Translations under genes and position numbers: made by a program
Shown here: positions 1-7,984 of the stretch, in pieces
How positions within the stretch are numbered: position 1 is the first letter of the stretch
How the letters are laid out: every line of letters starts with the position of its first letter
Notes under the pieces: generated by a model
Database searches by the model: none
Seen by the model: the letters and a program-made list of their open reading frames with translations, nothing else
Told to the model about the DNA's origin: nothing
Assembly (NCBI RefSeq): GCF_029338235.1
Contig: NZ_CP119785.1
Location: 62,001 to 126,000, forward strand
Reading direction: 5' to 3'
Length of the DNA stretch: 64,000 nucleotides
DNA from: Haloarcula rara
GTDB lineage: Archaea; Halobacteriota; Halobacteria; Halobacteriales; Haloarculaceae

Positions 1-919
1 CCTCCGCGACGATCTCGTGTTCGTGGATGTCCTTCGTACTGTCGAGCAGCTCCGAAGCCAGCCACTCGTCCTCTGCGGGCGTGTCTCCCCGACCGGTCGA
101 GCCGGCGAGGGCTTCCGTCCTGACGGTCCGGCCCCGAAGGGAGACGAGCCGCTCGGGCGTGGCCCCGTAGAAGGTGGCACCGTCGGTCGGGGAGAACATG
201 AACCGGTAGCAGTCCGGGTAGGTATCGGCCAGCCGGGCGAAGACGTCCGGCACCGAGAGCTCGGACCGGAGACTGGCACGGAGCGCCTGCGCGAGGACGA
301 CCTTCTTGAGTGTCCCCGCCTCGACGCTTTCGAGCGCCCGGCCGACCTGGTCCCGCCAGGCCCCCTGTGAGGGTTCTCGCTCGCGGGCGGCGATACCGGG
401 CCGGCGTTTGGCGTTGACCGCCGGCTCGTCGGCCAGGCGCTCTTTCCACGTGGCGAGGCGAGCCTCGGCGCGGTCGGCCGCGTCGTCGCCGGTGGCCGCG
501 GTCGTGAGCCAGCGGCTACCGTCGCCGGCGGTCACCTGGACCTCCGGGAGGAAGAAGGCCGCACCGGGGAACTCGTCCCACGGCGACTCGTCGCCGTCGT
601 GGTCCCCGTCGTGGAACGCGAACCCGCCGTACAGCCGCGGCCGGGCCACGCTCGGGAGCCCGCCGGTGGGCGTCTCACAGCTGTCAAAGAGCGCCGCGGC
701 CGCCCCGCGAACGTCGTCGAACCGCGAGGGGCCCTCGGCGGCCACGGTCGCGGCGGCACCGGCGGCCGCTATCGACTCCGTCGGTGTCGCCCAGCCGAAG
801 CGTGGTCGTCTCTCGGCTTCCAGGACAGTCCGGACCGCGCCCGAACCGAGTCGGCACGCGCGCGTGACGACCGTCGTCTCACCGACCGTCGACTGCGCAC
901 CACGCAGTGGTTCCATCAC
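1..919 (-). CDS. menF: Isochorismate synthase (MenF/EntC type), 3' end beyond window
   Basis: The reading frame starts at ATG 919 on the minus strand and runs off the left edge, giving about 306 residues without a stop. The last visible residues (STKDIHEHEIVAE) match the chorismate-binding fold, where isochorismate and anthranilate synthases carry a K-[DE]-x-x-E-[HN] stretch. Before it come VLAQALRAS and TFYGATPERLVSLRGR, also typical of the family. The N-terminal half has the short acidic variable domain usual in haloarchaeal MenF. The enzyme converts chorismate to isochorismate, the first step of menaquinone synthesis. In haloarchaea menD and menB usually follow, and here they would lie left of the window. 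Salicylate or anthranilate synthase is less likely but the missing C-terminus would decide. Confidence 0.85.
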   Translation of the reverse strand, partial: MMEPLRGAQSTVGETTVVTRACRLGSGAVRTVLEAERRPRFGWATPTESIAAAGAAATVAAEGPSRFDDVRGAAAALFDSCETPTGGLPSVARPRLYGGFAFHDGDHDGDESPWDEFPGAAFFLPEVQVTAGDGSRWLTTAATGDDAADRAEARLATWKERLADEPAVNAKRRPGIAAREREPSQGAWRDQVGRALESVEAGTLKKVVLAQALRASLRSELSVPDVFARLADTYPDCYRFMFSPTDGATFYGATPERLVSLRGRTVRTEALAGSTGRGDTPAEDEWLASELLDSTKDIHEHEIVAE

Positions 920-1165
920 GTCGCCTTTAGGAGTGGGCCCCTTTGAGCCTGACTATCAGTGTCGTTGTAGGTCACCTGGAGACAGTGCCGGAGTCGATGT
1001 CGACAGTGCTCCCGAACCCGAGACAACAGCCGGTATGAACGCTCTCAGCCGGGGTGGACGCCAGGGGCAGGCTCGGCACCCGTCGGAGTAGTCGAGACTT
1101 TCGGTGTAGGTCGGCCAGGCAGGCCGAATCTACCGTGCAAACGACCACCGCCTACCCCCGCCAGG

Positions 1166-1175
1166 TTTAAATATA
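1166..1175 (+). promoter_or_regulatory. TATA-like box for the ribbon-helix-helix gene
   Basis: TTTAAATATA is centred about 31 bases before ATG 1202. That is the usual haloarchaeal distance for a leaderless transcript, and it argues for ATG 1202 over the in-frame TTG at 1178. Confidence 0.7.
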
Positions 1176-1201
1176 CCTTGCTCAAAGGTGCCAACGTTGC
1201 G

Positions 1202-1420
1202 ATGCCAAAGGTAGAGATCAACATCCCTGAGCACCTCGAAATGCAGATCGCTCAGCTGGTCGAGCAGGGCGAGTTCCTCAATCGTGAGGAGGCCATCGAG
1301 GACCTCCTGGCGACCGGTCTGAAGGCGTACAAGACCTCCGGACCGACGGACGAAGACGAAGAACCGGGCTTCGAAGAAGAAGACGGGATGATGGGCCACG
1401 ACGACGAGTACGTGTTCTGA
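1202..1420 (+). CDS. Ribbon-helix-helix (CopG-like) small DNA-binding protein
   Basis: This 72-residue protein opens with PKVEINIPEHLEMQIAQLVEQGEF, a short beta strand followed by two helices, as in ribbon-helix-helix regulators. NREEAIEDLLATGLKAY then forms the second helix. The last 25 residues are an acidic tail (DEDEEPGFEEEDG) that is probably disordered. The start is set at ATG 1202 because a TATA box sits about 31 bases upstream and an eight-codon TTG extension would fall inside promoter DNA. Proteins of this kind act as dimers on palindromic DNA; the target is unknown. It is monocistronic. Confidence 0.75.
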   Translation: MPKVEINIPEHLEMQIAQLVEQGEFLNREEAIEDLLATGLKAYKTSGPTDEDEEPGFEEEDGMMGHDDEYVF

Positions 1421-1585
1421 AACAGGAGCGCACGGAGTGAGCTCCCTCGAATCGCGAGCGGAGCGGGACAGGCAGTCGGGCGCCGCCCGACGACAGCGTA
1501 GCCGCGAACAGCACTCCGACTTGTCAGTCTGGTACACCGTCTCGGGCAATTCTTATACGGGTCGGACCGAATAGCTTGCACAACA

Positions 1586-1867
1586 ATGCACAAAGACGAG
1601 CTGCTCGAGTTACACGAACAGATGGTGACCATCATGGAGTTCTTCCGTGACGAGATGGACACCGTCGACCCGGAGCTGTTCGACCCCTACGGCGAACTCG
1701 ACGTGCGTCCCTCGGACGTCCACAAATCGAAGAGCGAGCACAAACACGCGGTCTTCGTCCTCGGCAACGCGCTGGCGACGGCGATGAGCGAAGACGAGTT
1801 CTCGGACGCGGGCCGGGTCGGCAAGCGCATGAAGGAGCTGGCCGAGGACGCCGAGAGCAAGCTGTAA
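1586..1867 (+). CDS. UPF0058 family small protein
   Basis: The 93-residue product (MHKDELLELHEQMVTIMEFF at the N-terminus) matches the archaeal UPF0058 family in length and pattern: an N-terminal helix with HKDE, a central SKSEHKHAVFVLG segment, and a C-terminal helix. The family is widespread in Euryarchaeota and has no established function. The conserved histidines near residues 2, 10, 51 and 53 could bind metal, but that is only an inference. A TATA-like TTATAC lies near 1555, about 28 bases before the ATG, so the mRNA is probably leaderless. The gene stands alone. Confidence 0.75.
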   Translation: MHKDELLELHEQMVTIMEFFRDEMDTVDPELFDPYGELDVRPSDVHKSKSEHKHAVFVLGNALATAMSEDEFSDAGRVGKRMKELAEDAESKL

Positions 1868-1910
1868 ATCTGTCGAGTTCTCCCGGTCGCTCAGCCGCCC
1901 AGTGGCGACG

Positions 1911-2702
1911 CTACTGGCCCGAGAAGTCAGGTTCGCGTTGCTCGATGAACGCCGCCGTCCCCTCCGCGTGGTCGTCGGTGGTCATGGCCAGCCCCTGGGC
2001 GGCCGCTTCGCGCTCCATAGCGGCTTCGAGGGTCGACGTCGCGCCGCGGTCGATGAGCTGTTTGGCCCGCGAGAGCGCCACGGTCGGCCCCTCGGCGATG
2101 GTCTCGACGAGGTTCTCGACGCCCGCGTCGAAGGCGTCGCGCTCGAACAGTCGGGTGAACACGCCCAGTTCGCGGGCCGTGTCGGCGTCGAGCAGTTCAC
2201 CGGTGAACACGAGCTCCTTGGCTTTGTTCGGACCGACGACTCTGGGCAGGAAGTAGGAGATTCCGGCATCGAGCGGGAGGCCGAGTCGACGGGACCCGAA
2301 GCCGATTTTCGCGTCGGGACTTGCGAGCTGGATATCACACGAAAGCACCAGCCCCGCGCCGGCGCCAAATGCCGGCCCGTCGATGGCGGCGACGACCGGG
2401 AGCCGGCAGTCGTGGACCGCTTCGACGGCTGCGTTGATGGCCTCGATGGTTCCCACGCGCTCGGTCGGCGGGCGGTCGCTGTCCACGCCCTCGACCATCG
2501 CGGCCACGTCGCCGCCCGCACAGAACGCCGAGCCGGCCCCGCGGACGAGGGCACAGCGGGCGTCGCTGTCGGCGACGGCCTCGAATCGCTCGACGAGCCG
2601 CGCGGCCGTCGGTTCGGCCAGAACGTTGCGCTCGTCCGGGCGATTTAGCGTGACGGTAGCCACCCCGTCGTCGACAGTCAGCAGTACCGCGTCGTCGGTC
2701 AT
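1911..2702 (-). CDS. Enoyl-CoA hydratase/isomerase family protein
   Basis: A crotonase-fold protein of 263 residues. GAGSAFCAGGDVAAM, near residues 60-75, carries the first oxyanion-hole segment. PVVAAIDGPAFGAGAGLVLSCD supplies the second oxyanion-hole glycine and the glutamate/aspartate region. Such enzymes hydrate or isomerise enoyl-CoA thioesters; the exact substrate cannot be read from sequence. ATG 2702 (MTDDAVLLTV) is preferred to the ATG nine codons upstream because the N-terminal strand begins there in relatives. It is divergent from the photolyase gene, with about 80 bases between the starts. It could also be a MenB-like or degradation enzyme, but it lacks the typical MenB C-terminal signature. 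Confidence 0.85.
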   Translation of the reverse strand: MTDDAVLLTVDDGVATVTLNRPDERNVLAEPTAARLVERFEAVADSDARCALVRGAGSAFCAGGDVAAMVEGVDSDRPPTERVGTIEAINAAVEAVHDCRLPVVAAIDGPAFGAGAGLVLSCDIQLASPDAKIGFGSRRLGLPLDAGISYFLPRVVGPNKAKELVFTGELLDADTARELGVFTRLFERDAFDAGVENLVETIAEGPTVALSRAKQLIDRGATSTLEAAMEREAAAQGLAMTTDDHAEGTAAFIEQREPDFSGQ

Positions 2703-2785
2703 ACCACCGAGGTCTGCCCGCGCGACCAAAACGTTGCTGACGCCGTTGGGTACGTCTTTTTCAGCGCCGAGTCCCAGGAACCGAT

Positions 2786-4192
2786 ATGTATCTGCACTGG
2801 CACCGGCGAGACCTCCGGGCGGCGGACAACGCGGGGCTGGCCCGCGCGAGCGCCGACGACCCCGTGCTCCCGGTGTTCGTCTTCGACAGCGACGTGCTCG
2901 CCCACGCCGGCCCGCCGCGGGTCGCGTTCATGCTCGACGCCCTCGCACAGTTGCGAGCGTGGTACCGCGAGCACAATAGCGACCTGCTCGTCGCCGAGGG
3001 CGACCCGCGGGAGGTCCTGCCCGACCTGGCGACCGAACACGGCGCAGACCGTGTCACCTGGGGCAAGGACTACTCTGGACTGGCTCGCGAGCGCGACGCC
3101 GCCGTTCGGCGGGCGCTGGACGAGGCCGACGTAGCCCGCGAGGCGGTACAGAACGCCGTCTGCCACGAGCCGGGTGAGATTACGACCAACGACGGCGACC
3201 CCTACAGCGTCTTCACCTACTTCGGCCGGAAGTGGCAGGACCGCGAGAAGCAGGCTCCCTACGACCCGCCTGCCGCCGGCGCGCTCGTCGAGTTCCAAGA
3301 CGACAGCGACCTGCCCACGCTGGACGAGCTAGGGTTCGACGACCCCGAGGCCGATATCCCCCCGGCCGGGACCGAACCCGCTCGCGAACTCCTCGATGCG
3401 TTTCTCGAGGACGATATCTACCGGTACGACGACCGCCGGGACTACCCGGCCGAGGCGTGCACCTCGCGCCTGTCGGCTCACCTCAAGTACGGCACCATCG
3501 GTATCCGGGAGGTGTACGCGGAAACTGCCGAAGCCCGCGACGTCGTCGAGCCCGGCAGCGAGCGCGACGACTCCGTCGCGGAGTTCCAGTCCCAGCTCGC
3601 CTGGCGGGAGTTCTACACCCAGGTCCTCTTTGCGAACCCGAACGTCGTCTCCGAGAACTACAAGGACTACGAGCGACCGATCCAGTGGAACGACGACCCC
3701 GAAGCGCTCCAGGCCTGGAAGGACGGAGAGACCGGCTACCCAATCGTCGACGCCGGGATGCGCCAGCTCCGCGAGGAGGCGTTCATGCACAACCGCGTGC
3801 GGATGATTGTCGCCTCGTTCCTCACGAAGGACCTTCTCATCGACTGGCGGGAGGGGTACGACTGGTTCCGCCAGAAGCTGGTCGACCACGACACCGGAAA
3901 CGACAACGGCGGCTGGCAGTGGGCCGCCTCCACCGGGACCGACGCACAGCCGTACTTCCGCATCTTCAACCCGATGACACAGGGCGAGCGCTACGACCCC
4001 GACGCCGAGTACATCAAGCGCTACGTCCCCGAACTCCGGGATGCCGGCGCCGAGATAATCCACGAGTGGCACGAGGCCTCGCTCACCCAGCGGCGGAGTG
4101 CGGCGCCGGAGTATCCGGACCCAATCGTCGACCACAGCCAGCGCCGGGAGACGGCAATCGAGATGTTCGAGGTGGCGAGGGGTGATGGGTGA
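2786..4192 (+). CDS. phr: Deoxyribodipyrimidine photolyase
   Basis: A class I cryptochrome/photolyase of 468 residues. The N-terminal alpha/beta antenna domain begins MYLHWHRRDLRAADNAGLA. The C-terminal half is the helical FAD-binding domain, with SRLSAHLKYGTIGIREV, WREFYTQVLF and GYPIVDAGMRQLREEAFMHNRVRMIVASFLTKDL. The WQWAASTGTDAQPYFRIFNP stretch is the FAD-binding and tryptophan-relay region. The enzyme uses blue light and reduced FAD to split cyclobutane pyrimidine dimers, an expected activity in sun-exposed brines. A CTTTTTC box near 2759 is 27 bases before the ATG. It is monocistronic. Confidence 0.95.
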   Translation: MYLHWHRRDLRAADNAGLARASADDPVLPVFVFDSDVLAHAGPPRVAFMLDALAQLRAWYREHNSDLLVAEGDPREVLPDLATEHGADRVTWGKDYSGLARERDAAVRRALDEADVAREAVQNAVCHEPGEITTNDGDPYSVFTYFGRKWQDREKQAPYDPPAAGALVEFQDDSDLPTLDELGFDDPEADIPPAGTEPARELLDAFLEDDIYRYDDRRDYPAEACTSRLSAHLKYGTIGIREVYAETAEARDVVEPGSERDDSVAEFQSQLAWREFYTQVLFANPNVVSENYKDYERPIQWNDDPEALQAWKDGETGYPIVDAGMRQLREEAFMHNRVRMIVASFLTKDLLIDWREGYDWFRQKLVDHDTGNDNGGWQWAASTGTDAQPYFRIFNPMTQGERYDPDAEYIKRYVPELRDAGAEIIHEWHEASLTQRRSAAPEYPDPIVDHSQRRETAIEMFEVARGDG

Positions 4193-4338
4193 GCGGTAGC
4201 GAACGATACAGTCACCGTAGCGACGACGGCGCGGCAGCGACGGAACAGTCGAGGGGTGCCGGAGTGAGGCGCGAACTGACACCGCTCCGTCACATTCGGA
4301 ATACTTAATTGTTCCAACTTGATTTGTCAGGATATAGT

Positions 4339-5982
4339 GTGAGCATCGAACCGTTCCTGATAGCGCTCTTCGTGTCCGTCTTTGTCGTCGTCCTCGTCAC
4401 CGTTTTCTTTTACCGGAACCGGTCGATTCCAGGTGTGAAGCCGCTACTGGTCGCCTCGGTCGCGGAGATGTGGTGGCTGCTGTGTTACGCCGGGGAACTG
4501 TTCAGTCCGTCGCCGGCACAGGCGGTACTGTTCGACAAATTGGAGTGGGCCGGGGCCGTCGTGATTCCGCTTGCCTGGCTGATTTTCGTCCTGGAATACA
4601 CGGGCCGCGGCCAGTATCTCAGCAGGAACCGGTTGGTGGCGCTGGCAGTCCCTCCGGTGGCCACACTCGTCGCCGTCGCCGTGGCCTTCGAACCCCTGGT
4701 CGGACCAAACCCCATGATTCTCCGGTCCGAGGGGGTTCACGTCGTGGTCACCGACACTGGTGTGGTCTACTGGCTCTCCGCCGTCTACTCGTGGCTCCTC
4801 ATCACGAGCAGTCTCGTCCTCCTCGTGGAGTTCGTCGTCGACCGCCGCGAACTCTATCAGGGACAGGCCGTCGCACTCACCGGTGCTGGCGCCGTCCCGC
4901 TGGCCGCCAACATCGTCGCCACGACGGGGACAGTCGATCTCGACCCGTTCACCCTGACACCGTTGACGTTCGCACTCTCGAGCGGTCTCGTGGCCCTCGC
5001 AATACTGGAGTTCGACGCCTTCAGAACGGTCCCGATTCCACACCACCTGGCGACCGACACGGCTCTCTCGGCGGTGGACGATCCTATCGTCGTGTTCGAC
5101 GGCGAAGGGACTGTCGTGGACTGCAACAGGGCGGCCTGCTCGACGCTGAACCGCGACCGTCAGACCCTCGTCGGTGCCCAGCGGGAGTCGCTCACGCCGC
5201 TCGCAGACGTCGACTCGGAGAGCGCGGGCTCGACCGTGACCGTCGAGCACGACGGTGAACCGACCCACTACGACGTCCAGACGGCAGCGATAGATGCAGG
5301 CGGGGACAGCGTGCTCGGGACGGTCGTCACGATGCGGGACGTGACCGAACGCCGGGAGCGCAAACAGCGACTGAACACGCTGAACGAGGTGTTGCGCGCG
5401 ACGATTCAGGAGGAGATGACGACGGTACAGCAGGTCGTCGACGACGGTGACAGCGAAGAAATACTCGACCGGGCGTCGATGGCCCTCGGCGTGAGCGACC
5501 GGGCCGGGGACCTGGCGTCGATGATGGACTCCCACGCAGCCTCGCCGGCCGACATCGTCCCGATAATCCACGAGGAGATCGAGGCGGCCCGGGAGTGGAA
5601 GCCCGAGGTGTCGTTCGTTCTCGATGCGACGCTGGGCGAATGGGCCTACTGCAGTGGCCTCTTCGAACCCGTGTTTCGCGTCTCGCTGCGCCACGCCGCC
5701 GAGCGGTCCCTCCAGGAGGTCCCAGAACCCGTCGTCGGTATCTCGGTCGACGCCGGCCCGGAGTCAGTCACCGTCTCCGTCAGCGATATCGGGCAGCCGC
5801 TGTCGGACCACGAACGGGCCGTGCTCCGTGGGGAGGCCCGGCCGCAACCGTCGGACCAGGCCGATATGAGCCGGTGGCTGGTCAACTGGGGGGTAGAGCA
5901 GGCAAACGGCACCATCCGAATCGGAAGAGACGGGGAACACACATCGCTGGAACTCACGTTCCCGCGAACGGACGACGAGTGA
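4339..5982 (+). CDS. 7TM/PAS protein with degenerate histidine-kinase C-terminus
   Basis: A 547-residue sensor-like protein. Seven hydrophobic segments fill residues 1-230, as in the N-terminal 7TM module of haloarchaeal kinases. A PAS domain (about 250-345) ends in TVVTMRDVTERRERKQRL. The kinase half follows, but its motifs are lost: where H-[NDE]-[IL]-R-N is expected the sequence reads LRATIQEEMTTVQQ, the N-box asparagine is absent (RVSLRHAAERS), and the DxGxG ATP-lid motif is reduced to SDIGQPLSDHE. GTG 4339 is chosen because the AATACTTAAT box lies about 35 bases upstream, while the TTG at 4309 would be only a few bases from it. It probably senses and signals without phosphorylating itself. 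Confidence 0.8.
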   Translation: MSIEPFLIALFVSVFVVVLVTVFFYRNRSIPGVKPLLVASVAEMWWLLCYAGELFSPSPAQAVLFDKLEWAGAVVIPLAWLIFVLEYTGRGQYLSRNRLVALAVPPVATLVAVAVAFEPLVGPNPMILRSEGVHVVVTDTGVVYWLSAVYSWLLITSSLVLLVEFVVDRRELYQGQAVALTGAGAVPLAANIVATTGTVDLDPFTLTPLTFALSSGLVALAILEFDAFRTVPIPHHLATDTALSAVDDPIVVFDGEGTVVDCNRAACSTLNRDRQTLVGAQRESLTPLADVDSESAGSTVTVEHDGEPTHYDVQTAAIDAGGDSVLGTVVTMRDVTERRERKQRLNTLNEVLRATIQEEMTTVQQVVDDGDSEEILDRASMALGVSDRAGDLASMMDSHAASPADIVPIIHEEIEAAREWKPEVSFVLDATLGEWAYCSGLFEPVFRVSLRHAAERSLQEVPEPVVGISVDAGPESVTVSVSDIGQPLSDHERAVLRGEARPQPSDQADMSRWLVNWGVEQANGTIRIGRDGEHTSLELTFPRTDDE

Positions 5983-6125
5983 TGGAACCGCTGGACCGGG
6001 ACACCGCGGTCGCCATCTGACACATCGAGTACCTATCGGTCCGATCACTTCCCTTCGAGACGCGAAGCGGTGAAACCGCCCGCCGGCCCGTACTGCGTGT
6101 GTACTGCTACCATACGGCTTCTAAA

Positions 6126-6164
6126 CGTTTAAAAGGCATCCGCCCGACAATTACCTTGGAGGAG
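6126..6164 (+). promoter_or_regulatory. sod promoter and Shine-Dalgarno site
   Basis: CGTTTAAAAGG at 6126 is a TATA-like box and GGAGGAG at 6158-6164 lies eight bases before ATG 6172. The 5' leader with a strong ribosome-binding site is unusual here, where most mRNAs look leaderless. Confidence 0.65.
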
Positions 6165-6171
6165 ATTTCAT

Positions 6172-6783
6172 ATGTCCGAACACTCCGAACCTGAACTGCC
6201 ACCGCTCCCGTACGACTACGACGCCCTGGAGCCTCACATCTCCGAGCAGGTGCTCACCTGGCACCACGACACCCACCATCAGGGGTACGTAAACGGGCTC
6301 GAGTCGGCGGAAGCGACGCTGGCCGAGAACCGCGAGTCGGGGGACTTCGGTTCGTCCGCCGGTGCGATGGGCAACGTCACCCACAACGGCTGTGGCCACT
6401 ATCTCCACACGCTGTTCTGGAACAACATGGACCCCAACGGTGGCGGTGAGCCCGAGGGCGAACTCGCAGACCGCATCGAGGAGGACTTCGGTTCCTACGA
6501 AGGCTGGAAGGGCGAGTTCGAGGCTGCCGCGTCCGCTGCCGGCGGCTGGGCGCTTCTGGTCTACGACCCGGTCGCAAAGCAGCTCCGCAACGTCCCGGTC
6601 GACAAGCACGACCAGGGCGCGCTCTGGGGTTCCCACCCCATCCTGGCCCTCGACGTCTGGGAGCACTCGTACTACTACGACTACGGTCCGGCCCGCGGCG
6701 ACTTCATCGACGCCTTCTTCGAGGTCGTCGACTGGGACGAGGTCGCCGAGGAGTACAGCACCGCAGTCGGTCACTTCGAGTAA
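6172..6783 (+). CDS. sod: Superoxide dismutase (Mn/Fe)
   Basis: A 203-residue Fe/Mn superoxide dismutase of normal length. The four metal ligands can be placed by alignment: His31 (LTWHHDTHH), His79 (YLHTLFWNN), and Asp161 and His165 (LDVWEHSYYYDY). The enzyme disproportionates superoxide to oxygen and peroxide in the cytoplasm; haloarchaeal members usually use manganese. The start is supported by GGAGGAG eight bases upstream. It is monocistronic. No iron-box palindrome is present at its promoter, unlike the loci further right. Confidence 0.97.
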   Translation: MSEHSEPELPPLPYDYDALEPHISEQVLTWHHDTHHQGYVNGLESAEATLAENRESGDFGSSAGAMGNVTHNGCGHYLHTLFWNNMDPNGGGEPEGELADRIEEDFGSYEGWKGEFEAAASAAGGWALLVYDPVAKQLRNVPVDKHDQGALWGSHPILALDVWEHSYYYDYGPARGDFIDAFFEVVDWDEVAEEYSTAVGHFE

Positions 6784-6876
6784 CTCCCGAATACGCACTT
6801 TTTTGCGCGCTGCCCGCCGACCAGCGACTGCACCGACTTCGAGAGGTTTACACGCTCGGTCGGCAAACCGTCGCCT

Positions 6877-7146
6877 ATGCCTGCACCCAAAGCGGAGTTC
6901 GACGACGTCCGCTCGTTCGACCTCTACGAGCCCGCAGACGTGCTCGACCCGGAGCTGCTGTACACGATTCCCGAACTTGCCCGGCTACTGCAGGGCCTCC
7001 CGGCCGACGCCGAACTATCAGATTTCAACGAGTCGGTGTTCATCGACTGGGCCATCCCGTGGATGATATACAACCAGGACGACCTCGTCTTCGCCGAACC
7101 GGACGACGACGAGGTGGTCGGGCTCTACGGACTCGCCGACGAATGA
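6877..7146 (+). CDS. Small acidic haloarchaeal protein of unknown function
   Basis: An 89-residue acidic protein opening MPAPKAEFDDVRSFDLYEP, without signal peptide, membrane segment or known catalytic motif. It resembles a haloarchaea-only DUF family (possibly DUF5827; from memory, unverified). A GTTTACA box lies near 6848, about 29 bases before the ATG. Its TGA stop overlaps the ATG of the next gene (ATGA at 7143-7146), so the two are translationally coupled and probably work together. Confidence 0.65.
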   Translation: MPAPKAEFDDVRSFDLYEPADVLDPELLYTIPELARLLQGLPADAELSDFNESVFIDWAIPWMIYNQDDLVFAEPDDDEVVGLYGLADE

Positions 7147-7961
7147 AGCTGCTCGTGGCCGGTGGCGACCGGGTCGACGCCGGCAAGACGACCTTCTCCG
7201 TTGGCCTGCTTTCCCACACCGGCGCCCGCGGATTCAAGCCCCGGGCCGGTAACAACTACTGGTTCGACCACGACGACTACCAGCAAGCGACCGAGGAGGG
7301 ACGGCTCTACGGCAAGGACGCCCGTCGGCTGGCCGAGGCCTCGCCCGGTGACGTGACTCCCGAAGCTATCAACGCCGTCCACCGGCTCTGGCACCCGTCG
7401 CCGGGCCCCTCGAAGGGGCTGCTCGGCCAGACGGCCAGACAGTTCGTCGTCGACCGCGTGGGGGTGAAAGACGGCGTCGGCGAGTTCGTCGTCAACGGCA
7501 CCGTCGACGTCCCCGACTCGGCGACCGAGCGGCTCCCGCTGGAGGCGGCGCCGCGGGTCACGTCGCTGCCTGATTTCAACGACCTGATGGGCGTGATGCA
7601 CGCCGATGCGCTCGCCGAGTTACGCGAGGAAATCCTCGCGACCGACCGCGCCGTCGTCGAGTCCTACGGCGACATCGCGAGGCCCCTGGACGGGTTCGAA
7701 CCGGACGCCGTCGCCGTCGTCGAGCCCGGCAGAGCGCGCTTCTACGACGGTCGCCGCTACGCGAAGGCCTGCGAGATAGCCACCGGGGGTCCCGAGGAGG
7801 GCCAACTGGAGGAACGCGTCGCAAACGTCGTCGACCTCATCGACCGGGCCGGCGCGGTCCGGTTGCCGGCGCTGGACAGCGAGACACAGAAAGAGCCACA
7901 GGCGATCGCGGACGCCTACGACCACGCCTACGACGCCCTGCTGGCGACGGCGTTCGACTGA
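7143..7961 (+). CDS. P-loop ATPase/GTPase of unknown role
   Basis: A 272-residue protein with an N-terminal nucleotide-binding loop, AGGDRVDAGKTTFSVGLLS (residues 5-23), in the DTGKT style of BioD/SIMIBI NTPases. RPLDGFEPDAVAVVEPGRARFY lies further on. ATG 7143 is chosen because it overlaps the preceding stop; the upstream in-frame extension is arginine-rich and reads through the previous gene in another frame. Relatives are annotated only as predicted P-loop ATPase/GTPase. Coupling to the small acidic protein suggests a two-protein unit. Confidence 0.7.
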   Translation: MKLLVAGGDRVDAGKTTFSVGLLSHTGARGFKPRAGNNYWFDHDDYQQATEEGRLYGKDARRLAEASPGDVTPEAINAVHRLWHPSPGPSKGLLGQTARQFVVDRVGVKDGVGEFVVNGTVDVPDSATERLPLEAAPRVTSLPDFNDLMGVMHADALAELREEILATDRAVVESYGDIARPLDGFEPDAVAVVEPGRARFYDGRRYAKACEIATGGPEEGQLEERVANVVDLIDRAGAVRLPALDSETQKEPQAIADAYDHAYDALLATAFD

Positions 7962-7984
7962 GTCGGGTCGCCGACTGCAAGCCG

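Noticed and set aside
306..1091. 261-codon plus-strand frame at the left edge
   Set aside because: The minus strand encodes isochorismate synthase through most of this stretch; the plus frame is Arg/Ser-rich and unlike haloarchaeal proteins.
4444..5694. 416-codon minus-strand open frame inside the pseudo-kinase gene
   Set aside because: It is an antisense frame created by high GC at third positions; the plus frame has clear domains and this one has none.
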